DNA of 64,000 nt, from the NCBI RefSeq assembly GCF_046506625.1, contig NZ_JBKFFP010000005.1:62001-126000 (forward strand). Reading direction: 5' to 3'. The DNA comes from Zhengella sedimenti (GTDB lineage Bacteria > Pseudomonadota > Alphaproteobacteria > Rhizobiales > Rhizobiaceae). Below are positions 44,026 to 51,303 of the stretch, in pieces; position 1 is the stretch's first letter; every line of letters begins with the position of its first letter. A program made the translations under genes and the position numbers. The notes beneath the pieces are model-generated. The model did not search any database and had not been told where the DNA came from. It was given only the letters and a program-made list of their open reading frames with translations.

Positions 44026-45351
44026 ATGACTGAAAATATAATTGATGGTCAGATCGTTATTAATTCGGATCAGGTGCTCGAATTAACCGGAGATATATTC
44101 ATACAATACGGAGCAGGAATTGAATTTCATGTAGCATCAGATGGTTCGTCATGCGGTTTCGTGCAACATTCATCTGGAGTCTTGACCGGGCCTGAGTTTG
44201 ACGTAACTATTGTCGCAGATGGCAACTATTCTTTCATTAATGGTGATAGGTATACAATTTTCCAAACCGATGGTACATTTTTATTGGACTTTGGAGAATT
44301 TGACAGCGAGGTGAGAGTAACAGGTCAAGATTCGGGGTTTGGATTTTATATACAGCAATCAAATAATAATATTGATTTTGTTGCTTTAAATAACGGGGAT
44401 GGCACAGGAATTGCTGATGTAGATATGGGATCAACATCGCAAAATGGTGGATATATTTATTATAACACAACAACAGAAATAGGTGGTATATCGGGCGGTG
44501 ATTTGGAATATTGTTGGGTGTTCAACATACAGTCAGTGCACGGCACGGATGCAAACGATACATTCATAATAATTGGAGCAGAATATTTTGCCGGTTACGG
44601 ACGCGGCGGAACTGACAGCATGGTAGGAAATAGCGGCGGAAACTATTTTGATGGTGGTGACGGAAATGACCTCATTTTTGGAGGTGCCGGAAATGATGCC
44701 CTACTTGGTGGCGACGGTAATGATCTTGTAATCGGTGGAACGGGCGCGGATACCCTTTCGGGCGGATCCGGGTATGACACGTTGGGCTACAATGGTTCCA
44801 GTGGTGCCGTATATGTCTTCCTCGGCGGCAACGCCGCGACAGGTGGCGACGCTACGGGGGATACGATTTCCGGTTTTGAAAATGTAATCGGATCGGCCTT
44901 CGATGACCGTCTGTTCGGCTCCGCGCAGGTCAATCTGCTTGACGGCGGTGCCGGTAGTGACATCATGCTTGGCAATAACGGCAACGACACTTTGCGAGGC
45001 CGTGAAGGCCGTGACATCCTCTATGGTGGCAATCAAAACGACCGGTTTGTCTATTTTGACATCTCGGATACCGGCCTGCTGTTCGCGGATCGGGACCGTA
45101 TCCAGGATTTCGGCAATGGTGAAGACGTGATCGACCTTTCCGCGCTCGATGCCGACACAAATACAGGTGGCGATCAGGCCTTCATCTATGTCGGTAGCAC
45201 GTTTACCGGTTCAGCGGGTCAGTTGCGGTCTTGGGAATTGGGTGGCCTGACCTTCATAGAAGGCGATGTGAATGGCGATGGCATGGCTGACTTCCGGATC
45301 GAGCTTCTCGGTACCGGTTTTGGAATCGATGCCACGGACTTCGTTCTCTAG
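44026..45351 (+). CDS. RTX-type calcium-binding protein
   Basis: A 441-residue protein without a Sec signal. The first ~190 residues are an AT-rich, Asn/Asp-rich beta region of unknown type. From about residue 205 there are RTX nonapeptides (GGDGNDLIFGG, GGDGNDLVIGG, GGSGYDTLGY, LLDGGAGSD, GREGRDILYGG) that would bind Ca2+. The C-terminus (VNGDGMADFRIELLG, ATDFVL) looks like a type I secretion signal. No T1SS genes are nearby. GC rises sharply from the first to the second half, which suggests a composite origin. Confidence 0.88.
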   Translation: MTENIIDGQIVINSDQVLELTGDIFIQYGAGIEFHVASDGSSCGFVQHSSGVLTGPEFDVTIVADGNYSFINGDRYTIFQTDGTFLLDFGEFDSEVRVTGQDSGFGFYIQQSNNNIDFVALNNGDGTGIADVDMGSTSQNGGYIYYNTTTEIGGISGGDLEYCWVFNIQSVHGTDANDTFIIIGAEYFAGYGRGGTDSMVGNSGGNYFDGGDGNDLIFGGAGNDALLGGDGNDLVIGGTGADTLSGGSGYDTLGYNGSSGAVYVFLGGNAATGGDATGDTISGFENVIGSAFDDRLFGSAQVNLLDGGAGSDIMLGNNGNDTLRGREGRDILYGGNQNDRFVYFDISDTGLLFADRDRIQDFGNGEDVIDLSALDADTNTGGDQAFIYVGSTFTGSAGQLRSWELGGLTFIEGDVNGDGMADFRIELLGTGFGIDATDFVL

Positions 45352-45469
45352 ATCGTTCGGAAATGCGCTGCGTTGAGCGGGCGCACCACGGCTGCTGGCG
45401 CCATGTTTTCCATCGCCAGGCAATCGGTGAGACGTCCGCATCCGGCCGGTACCTGCCGGCGCCGCCGCG

Positions 45470-47791
45470 TCACAGCGCCAGGACCAGTTTCCCGCCGTCG
45501 GCGGCACGCGAACAGCACGCCATCATGCGCCGGTTGTCTGCCCGCTCCGGCCTGGAGAGCACCCGGTCGCGATGGTCGATCGACCCCTCCAGCACCTCCA
45601 CTTCGCACGAACCGCACAGCCCCTCGCAGCAATCAGAGGCAATGTCGATGCCCGCCGCGCGCAGCGTGTCGAGCAGCGTCGTGTCGGCGGCCACGGTCAG
45701 CGTCAGTCCGGAATCGCGCAGGCTCACGTCGAAGGCGCTTTCCTTCTCCGGGTCGAGCGTGCCGAGCGAGGTTGCGAAATGCTCGAAGCACAGCGTGCCG
45801 GCGGGAAGCCGGGCGGTCAGGTCCTCCAGTGCCGCGATCATCCGGTCCGGGCCGCAGGCATAGACCTTTCCGCCGGCAGGCAAACCGGCGATCAGCGCGG
45901 CCAGGTCGGCCCGGTTTCCCTCGTCGCCGGCATGGATGGAAAGCATGGCGCCATGATCCGCAACCAGCCGGTCGAGAAACGCCATCGATGCGCGCGAGCG
46001 GCCGCAATAATGGAGTGCATAGGGCTTGCCCAGCGCCTTGAGCCGGTCGGCCATCGCGATGATCGGCGTGATGCCGATGCCGCCGGTCACCAGGAGATGG
46101 AATGGCGCATCCTCGTCCAGGCGGAACAGGTTGTGCGGCCCCCGGAGCTTGCAGGTCATGCCCGGGCGCACCGTATCGTGGATATGGCGGGAGCCGCCGC
46201 GCCCGTCCGCCTCGCGCAGGATCGCCAGGTCGTAGGTGCCGCTGTCGGGGCGCCCGCACAGCGAATACTTGCGGTCATAGCCGTCGATGACGAGTTCGAC
46301 ATGCGCCCCGGCGCTCCATCTGGGAAGCGGGAGGCCCCTGGCATCGGCGAGCGTCAGGCCGATCACGCCGTCGGCCTCGCGGCGCACGGAGGCGATGGTC
46401 ACCTGCCGGGCGATTGCCTTGCGCTCCGGCGCGCCAACGGGGAAATGCCGCCGGCTCTCCCGCAGGGACGGATCGGCCCGCTCCGGGTTGGCCGTAGGAT
46501 CCCATTCCACCCAGACATGGTCCGGCCCCCGGAAGGATGTGTTCGGCAGATAGGTGAAATCCTGTTCGGCGAGCTTCATGTGCGGGAGGCGCCGGGTCAT
46601 CTCCTCCAGGAAGATGCGCATTTCCATGCGCCCGATATTCTTGCCCATGCATTGGTGGCTGCCATAGCCGAAGCTCAGGTGCTCCACCGCGTTGTCGCGA
46701 TAGATGTCGAAGCGGTCGCCATCCTCGAAATGGCGTTCGTCCTGGTTGCCCGATGCCATCACGATCAGCAGCTTGGCGCCTTCCGGCAGATCGATCCCGC
46801 CAACACGCGCCGGCCCCGTCGTCTCGCGCCGCCAGGCGATGATGGAGCCGCAATAGCGCAGGCATTCCTCCACCGCATTCGGGATCAACGACGGGTCGGC
46901 GCAGATGTCCCGCCAGGCATCGCGATGGCTGAGCAGGGTCCGGAACATGTTGGCCGAAGCCAGCGCCGTGGTCTCGTGTGCCGCCACGATGATCGCCATC
47001 ATCATCGAATGGACATAGCTGTCGGTGACGATGTCGGGCATCATTGCGTTCTTGCGGATCGTGTCATGCATCCAGCCCTTGCCGTCGGGCTCGGCGCGCA
47101 TGCGCTCGATCACGTCGCCGGCATATTGCCAGAACCTGCCCACCGAATGGGCCACGGCGACCTGCTGTTCGGGCGTCGGCCGTCCCCATGTGTTCACCGC
47201 ATGGGCAACCGAGAAGCGGCGAAGCGTTGCGACGTCGTCCTCCGGAACGCCAAGGAAGTTCAGCGCCACCGTCAGCGGCACCTCGTAGAGCATGGCGTCG
47301 ACCAGGTCCACGCGGCCCGAATCGACAAAGGCATCCACCTTTTCCCGCGTCAGGCGGCGGATCATCGCCTGCTTGGTTTCCAGGTTCTCCGGCAGGAAGT
47401 GGTCCATCAGCACGCGCCGGCGCGCCATGTGGGCCGGTTCGTCCTCGTTTACCATGGTCCTGTTCATCGCATAGCCATAGGAGGCCAGCACATCCATGGC
47501 CTCCTGGCTGACCGGCGTGATCTTTTCCAGCGCGTTGCGCGGCGAGAACAGGATGTTGTCGCGAAACACCGCCTTGATGTCGTCGTAGCGGGTGACGATC
47601 CAGTAGCCGAGCTTCGGGCTGAAGAAGACCGGCAACTGCTCGCGTGACCAGCGCAGCGCCTGGCCAGGATCGGCCAGGTACGGATCCCCGAAGAAATCGA
47701 ACTGCGCCGCCATGGCCTCCACCGGACACCCCGCCGCCGGACCATGCGCAACGGGACATGCGGTGCCGCTTTCATGCTGCCGGTCGTTCAT
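45470..47791 (-). CDS. Self-sufficient cytochrome P450, CYP116B-like fusion
   Basis: A 773-residue three-part enzyme. The P450 domain (1-~425) has the I-helix VAAHETT, ExxR in EECLRY, and the haem motif FGYGSHQCMG with Cys381. A phthalate-dioxygenase-reductase-like domain follows, with the flavin motif KYSLCGRP and NAD region LVTGGIGITP. It ends in a plant-type [2Fe-2S] ferredoxin (CCEGLCGSC and ACCSRA). Such enzymes hydroxylate small aromatics or alkanes without partner proteins. The start at 47791 follows AAGGA. It is divergent from an IclR regulator. Confidence 0.95.
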   Translation of the reverse strand: MNDRQHESGTACPVAHGPAAGCPVEAMAAQFDFFGDPYLADPGQALRWSREQLPVFFSPKLGYWIVTRYDDIKAVFRDNILFSPRNALEKITPVSQEAMDVLASYGYAMNRTMVNEDEPAHMARRRVLMDHFLPENLETKQAMIRRLTREKVDAFVDSGRVDLVDAMLYEVPLTVALNFLGVPEDDVATLRRFSVAHAVNTWGRPTPEQQVAVAHSVGRFWQYAGDVIERMRAEPDGKGWMHDTIRKNAMMPDIVTDSYVHSMMMAIIVAAHETTALASANMFRTLLSHRDAWRDICADPSLIPNAVEECLRYCGSIIAWRRETTGPARVGGIDLPEGAKLLIVMASGNQDERHFEDGDRFDIYRDNAVEHLSFGYGSHQCMGKNIGRMEMRIFLEEMTRRLPHMKLAEQDFTYLPNTSFRGPDHVWVEWDPTANPERADPSLRESRRHFPVGAPERKAIARQVTIASVRREADGVIGLTLADARGLPLPRWSAGAHVELVIDGYDRKYSLCGRPDSGTYDLAILREADGRGGSRHIHDTVRPGMTCKLRGPHNLFRLDEDAPFHLLVTGGIGITPIIAMADRLKALGKPYALHYCGRSRASMAFLDRLVADHGAMLSIHAGDEGNRADLAALIAGLPAGGKVYACGPDRMIAALEDLTARLPAGTLCFEHFATSLGTLDPEKESAFDVSLRDSGLTLTVAADTTLLDTLRAAGIDIASDCCEGLCGSCEVEVLEGSIDHRDRVLSRPERADNRRMMACCSRAADGGKLVLAL

Positions 47792-47810
47792 CGCGGGCTT
47801 CCTTGACTTT

Positions 47811-47834
47811 GTGCGATTATCGAACTTAGTGTTC
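47811..47834. promoter_or_regulatory. Candidate IclR operators between P450 and regulator
   Basis: Two overlapping palindromes occupy the divergent space: GTGCGATTATCGAAC (47811-47825, one mismatched pair) and GAACTTAGTGTTC (47822-47834, perfect 4-bp arms). Size and symmetry suit IclR-family dimers, so the IclR protein probably controls the P450 and itself from here. Confidence 0.5.
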
Positions 47835-47897
47835 ATTATCAGTGAAGGTTACGAAGACCCGCCCTGCGCGTCAAGCACCGGCGGCCGGAGCAATGAC

Positions 47898-48596
47898 ATG
47901 AATGACACGGCTGACCGCAAGGCGCGGCTGCAGACACTAGACCGGGGGTTGGTGGCGTTGCGCCTTCTGTCGCAGGCCAATGGCGGCATGAGGATTGCGG
48001 ACTTGGCCGGGGCGCTGGGCGTCCATCGCGCCATTGCCTACCGCATTGTCGCCACGCTGGAGGATCACGCCATGGTTTGGCGCCTGCCCGATGGCCGCGT
48101 CACGCTCGGCAGTGCGGTCATCCCTCTGGCTGCAAAGGCGGAGGGCAATCTGCGCCTTGTCGCCCGGCCGCTGGTGGAGGCCCTGGCGCGCCGTGTTGAC
48201 GCCGCGGCGTTCCTGTCGATCGCCGATGGCGGGGAGGGCGTGGCTATCGTCACCGCCGCGCCGCCGGGCGGCTTCCTGGATATCAGTTACCGGGTCGGCA
48301 GCCGCCATCCACTGACGGTCGGGGCGGCCGGCATCGCGATTCTCGCAGGCCGTCCGGAGCAGCCCGGGGAAGACGAGGCCGTACGCGCGGCCCGCCGGGA
48401 TGGCTACAGCCTGACGCGGGGCCAGTTGCAGAAGGGAGCTGTCGGTCTGGCAAGTCCGGTCCGCGCGCCAGGCGCGCATGCCCCCGCGCTCGACTGCGCC
48501 GTTGGCGTTGTCGGACTGGAAGGGCTCGACATCGACCTGGCGCGCCGTGCCGTGCTTGGCTGCGCGAACGAACTTTCGGCTCGTCTTGCGGGCTGA
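47898..48596 (+). CDS. IclR-family transcriptional regulator
   Basis: A 232-residue regulator with an N-terminal winged helix (LDRGLVALRLLSQANGGMRIADLAGALGVHRAIAYRIVATLEDH shortened here: motif positions 14-56) and a C-terminal ligand-binding domain. The ATG at 47898 has GGAG 8 bases upstream. Likely the aromatic- or alkane-responsive regulator of the divergent P450. The effector domain is slightly short at the C-terminus compared with the usual ~250 residues. Confidence 0.9.
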   Translation: MNDTADRKARLQTLDRGLVALRLLSQANGGMRIADLAGALGVHRAIAYRIVATLEDHAMVWRLPDGRVTLGSAVIPLAAKAEGNLRLVARPLVEALARRVDAAAFLSIADGGEGVAIVTAAPPGGFLDISYRVGSRHPLTVGAAGIAILAGRPEQPGEDEAVRAARRDGYSLTRGQLQKGAVGLASPVRAPGAHAPALDCAVGVVGLEGLDIDLARRAVLGCANELSARLAG

Positions 48597-48673
48597 TGCA
48601 GCTGCTGGAACTAGTTGGACACCCGCAAGTCAGGGCACCGCATCCGCCTTTCTGGCAGGCGGATTTCCAAACG

Positions 48674-48688
48674 CTGCCAAATTGGCAG
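48674..48688. promoter_or_regulatory. Perfect palindrome, candidate enhancer site for the NtrC-type activator
   Basis: CTGCCAA-A-TTGGCAG is a perfect 15-bp inverted repeat about 185 bases before the expected transcription start of the sigma54 promoter. Further half-sites of the same sequence lie nearby: TGGCAG at 48653-48658 and CTGCCAA at 48739-48745, 65 bases from the first (about six helical turns). This is the arrangement expected of upstream sites for the activator encoded at 58201-59577. Confidence 0.6.
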
Positions 48689-48837
48689 TGACTAAACAAA
48701 TGATTTTTATGAAGAAATTTTCCGGCAGCCTGAAAGGCCTGCCAACTTGTCATGGTTTTTGCTGGTGCGATCAGCCCGCGTGAACACGCGCTCCCGAAAA
48801 GCGATTGATTAACAGAAGGTTGGCGCCGTGCTGTCAA

Positions 48838-48854
48838 TTGGCGCGCTTCTTGCT
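48838..48854 (+). promoter_or_regulatory. Sigma54 (-24/-12) promoter
   Basis: TTGGCGCGCTTCTTGCT matches the sigma54 consensus (TTGGCACG, four bases, TTGCW) at every fixed position but one (G for A), including the GG at -24 and GC at -12, with exact spacing. Transcription would start near 48865, about 50 bases before the first gene of the operon. An NtrC-type activator is encoded at the end of the same operon. Confidence 0.75.
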
Positions 48855-48913
48855 GACCTTTTTCCTGCCGGCCGCCGGATGATCGGGGGGCGGTGGAAAA
48901 AGGGGGCTTTCGC

Positions 48914-49216
48914 ATGTCGTTCAACGGAAAAATCCCGCTGCTTGCGTGCGCCGCTATGTTGGCATCCTTGCATTGTTCGGTTGCGCAAGATGTCTTCATT
49001 GCCGGTGTCGAGCCGGATCGCCGGCCCGTCGATGCGCCGAGCATCGAAACGTTCAACAAGCCCGCGGATTGGTCCGACCGGATGATGCACGGCATCGCCG
49101 AACCCGTCCCGTCCGGTCTCGCAAGTCTGGACGCGTCGGGGGCTTGGTACACGCCGTTCAATCACCCTGGAATGACGGGTCACTACGACATCCGCAATTG
49201 GCATCAGGACGACTGA
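48914..49216 (+). CDS. Small exported protein, first gene of the molybdoenzyme operon
   Basis: A 100-residue protein with a Sec signal (KIPLLACAAMLASLHCSVAQ, cut before DVFIAG). The mature part is ~75 residues, acidic, rich in Trp, His, Met and Pro, and ends GAWYTPFNHPGMTGHYD then RNWHQDD. It has no cysteine after the signal. Several His and Met residues could bind metal. The ATG at 48914 lies after AAAAAGGGGG; an ATG seven codons earlier is less well placed. No family recognised. Confidence 0.7.
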   Translation: MSFNGKIPLLACAAMLASLHCSVAQDVFIAGVEPDRRPVDAPSIETFNKPADWSDRMMHGIAEPVPSGLASLDASGAWYTPFNHPGMTGHYDIRNWHQDD

Positions 49217-49250
49217 CCCGGTTCGCGGAGGGGGACACCCTCGGTTTCCG

Positions 49251-49266
49251 GCCGGGATTTCCCGGC
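49251..49266 (+). terminator. Intercistronic hairpin 1
   Basis: GCCGGG-ATTT-CCCGGC forms a tight 6-bp stem with a four-base loop, 35 bases after the first gene's stop and 62 bases before the Met-Gly repeat gene. No T-tract follows. It may protect or process the mRNA rather than end it. Confidence 0.35.
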
Positions 49267-49327
49267 TGACCCAACACAGAGCCAGGCGCACATGCCGGCC
49301 GTGTCTTCAAGCAAAGAGGAGAGTGAA

Positions 49328-50059
49328 ATGAAGTCGAGCAACATCAGGAAAGCCGTTCTGGCCGCAATGTGCAGCGCTTCATTGCTGGCGGTCGCTCCGG
49401 CCATTGGTGCCGGCATGAGCGGAATGTCCGGCATGGGCGGCATGTCCGGCATGGGTGGCATGGGCGGCATGTCCGGCATGGGTGGCATGGGTGGCATGTC
49501 CGGCATGGGTGGCATGGGTGGCATGTCTGGCATGTCCGGCATGGCCGGTAACAATTCGGGCTGGACCTGCACGCAGTGGACCTATGCTGGCATGGGTGGA
49601 ATGAGCGGCATGTCCGGTATGGGCGGAATGAGCGGCATGTCCGGCATGGGCGGAATGTCCGGTATGGGCGGCATGTCCGGCATGGGCGGCATGAGCGGCA
49701 TGGGCGGCATGTCCGGCATGGGTGGCATGGGCGGCATGTCCGGCATGGGTGGCATGGGCGGAATGTCCGGTATGGGTGGCATGGGCGGCATGTCCGGTAT
49801 GGGCGGCATGAGCGGCATGTCTGGAATGGCCGGCAACAATCCGGGCTGGACCTGCACGCAGTGGACCTATGCTGGCATGGGTGGCATGAGCGGCATGTCC
49901 GGCATGGGTGGCATGGGTGGCATGAGCGGCATGTCCGGCATGGGTGGCATGGGTGGCATGTCCGGCATGGGTGGCATGTCCGGCATGGGCGGCATGGGTG
50001 GAATGAGCGGTATGTCTGGCATGGGGGGCATGTCCGGCATGGGTGGCGACAAGAAGTGA
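49328..50059 (+). CDS. Exported Met-Gly/Ser triplet-repeat protein
   Basis: 243 residues. Residues 1-28 are a Sec signal (IRKAVLAAMCSASLLAV, cut after AIGA). The mature part has 61 consecutive-type triplets Met-(Gly/Ser/Ala)-Gly in three blocks of 15, 27 and 19. Two near-identical 14-residue modules, NN(S/P)GWTCTQWTYAG (residues 75-88 and 170-183), separate the blocks. It ends GDKK. Met makes up nearly 30% of the mature chain; charged residues are almost absent and each module has one Cys, two Trp and one Tyr. A GAGGAG ribosome site precedes the ATG. Soft-metal binding or fibre formation is plausible; function is not known to me. Confidence 0.85.
   Translation: MKSSNIRKAVLAAMCSASLLAVAPAIGAGMSGMSGMGGMSGMGGMGGMSGMGGMGGMSGMGGMGGMSGMSGMAGNNSGWTCTQWTYAGMGGMSGMSGMGGMSGMSGMGGMSGMGGMSGMGGMSGMGGMSGMGGMGGMSGMGGMGGMSGMGGMGGMSGMGGMSGMSGMAGNNPGWTCTQWTYAGMGGMSGMSGMGGMGGMSGMSGMGGMGGMSGMGGMSGMGGMGGMSGMSGMGGMSGMGGDKK
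49412..50047 (+). repeat. Tandem minisatellite coding for Met-Gly triplets
   Basis: The coding DNA is an array of 9-base units (ATG-GGY/TCY/AGC-GGM) repeated 61 times as triplets, interrupted at 49550-49591 and 49835-49876 by the WTCTQWTY modules. Synonymous codon changes show the array is not a very recent expansion, yet its uniformity invites slippage and length variation between strains. Confidence 0.85.
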
Positions 50060-50078
50060 TCGCCACAACCGCTTGAAC

Positions 50079-50102
50079 GGGGAGGCGGGCGACCGCCTCC
50101 CC
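50079..50102 (+). terminator. Intercistronic hairpin 2
   Basis: GGGGAGGCGG-GCGA-CCGCCTCCCC is a perfect 10-bp stem with a GNRA tetraloop, 19 bases after the repeat-protein stop and 32 bases before the cytochrome start. No T-tract. It could stabilise or partly terminate the upstream mRNA so that the two small exported proteins are made in excess over the enzymes. Confidence 0.5.
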
Positions 50103-50134
50103 AATCTGCCACTCTGGAAAATGAAGCAGCTGTC

Positions 50135-51289
50135 ATGAAACCACGCCGTATCGTCCATGGCCTTGCAATCCTGTCGTCAAGTGCATTTGCCGTTGCCGTT
50201 CTGGCTGCGTTGAGCATTCCCGGCCCGGAAGAGGACAAGGGATCCAGGCAGCAGGCTTCCCTTGTCCAGGCTGGGACGAACACGGCCGTCGAAAGGCGCG
50301 AACCGGTTACCGGTCCCGCGACAGCCTCGGCCGAATCCGGAATGCCGGATGCAAACAGGGGGCTATCCGGCATTGATGGCGCCGGCCGGTCCGACGCGTC
50401 ACCTAGCTCCGAAAGTCCGGGCGCGACGGTGCTGGCCGGCGTCAAGTCCCCTGCTGCCGGCGGGCAGGCCATGTCCCCCGGGAAGAAGATGGAGATCGCT
50501 GAACGGGTCGCAGCGCTGACGGAGGAAGTGAAGACGCTGGACCACCAGCGCGCCCGCTACCATCCGCTGCATTTCTCGCCTGCCATCGAAACGTCGAGCA
50601 GCCAGGAGTGCCTTGTCTGCCACCAGGAAATCCTGGAGCACAAGCCGCTCGAGGAATCCCCTGCCGGGGTGAAGGCCATCGACACGCTGGCATGGTACCA
50701 GACACTGGACACCTATGAAGGCGAACAGCAGACATTCCATTGGCGCCACATCGAGAGCCCGTTCGCCAGGCAGGTGATGAATCTCGAGTGCAATTTCTGC
50801 CACAAGGGCAATGATCCGCGCGAGGAATCGCCGGACATGGTGCCCAATGCGGCCGCGTTCAGCGCGGATCCGGTCACGCCGGCCTTCACCAACCGCAAGG
50901 TGGTGAACCCGTCGGAGACCTGCCTTCTGTGTCACGGAGCCTTCCCCGATCCCGAAACGATCATGGGTCTCGGAGGACCATGGCACGAGGTTCGCGCCGA
51001 CATGGAGGACGAGGAGACGCCCAATGGCTGTCTAACCTGCCATGAGGACCTGTTCCGCACCGTGCGCCACCAGGTGACCTACCTGAATCCGGAAGGCATC
51101 GAGGAAGCAGCGAAGGCCGGGTCCGATACCTGCTACGGCTGCCATGGCGGCCGGAAATGGTACCGCATTTCATATCCTTATCCGCGCAATCCATGGCCGG
51201 ACATGGATCCCGAAACGCCGGACTGGGCCAGGGATCGTCCCACCCAGTCCAGGGAAGAATACCGATTGCAGCCTTCGGCGGCGAAGTAA
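50135..51289 (+). CDS. Membrane-anchored pentaheme cytochrome c
   Basis: 384 residues. A short basic N-terminus and one hydrophobic helix (LAILSSSAFAVAVLAAL) act as signal or anchor. Residues 30-150 are a low-complexity, probably flexible linker. The C-terminal domain has five CXXCH motifs: CLVCH (159), CNFCH (219), CLLCH (263), CLTCH (299) and CYGCH (333), plus extra His residues for axial ligation. It probably carries electrons between the membrane and the molybdoenzyme encoded 14 bases downstream. No NapC-like domain is apparent. Confidence 0.9.
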   Translation: MKPRRIVHGLAILSSSAFAVAVLAALSIPGPEEDKGSRQQASLVQAGTNTAVERREPVTGPATASAESGMPDANRGLSGIDGAGRSDASPSSESPGATVLAGVKSPAAGGQAMSPGKKMEIAERVAALTEEVKTLDHQRARYHPLHFSPAIETSSSQECLVCHQEILEHKPLEESPAGVKAIDTLAWYQTLDTYEGEQQTFHWRHIESPFARQVMNLECNFCHKGNDPREESPDMVPNAAAFSADPVTPAFTNRKVVNPSETCLLCHGAFPDPETIMGLGGPWHEVRADMEDEETPNGCLTCHEDLFRTVRHQVTYLNPEGIEEAAKAGSDTCYGCHGGRKWYRISYPYPRNPWPDMDPETPDWARDRPTQSREEYRLQPSAAK

Positions 51290-51303
51290 GGAGGACCGAA
51301 CCC

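Noticed and set aside
48748..48763. TGTCATGGTTTTTGCT as a second sigma54 promoter
   Set aside because: It lacks one of the two near-invariant G residues at -24; the site at 48838-48854 keeps both and is closer to the first gene.
49412..50047. CRISPR array
   Set aside because: The repeats are contiguous 9-base coding units without spacers; no cas genes are present.
49344..50158. Minus-strand and alternate-frame ORFs across the Met-Gly repeat (His/Ala, Pro/Met or Cys/His-rich)
   Set aside because: Any frame of a 9-base repeat without stops stays open; only the plus frame from 49328 has a ribosome site, a signal peptide and non-repeat modules.
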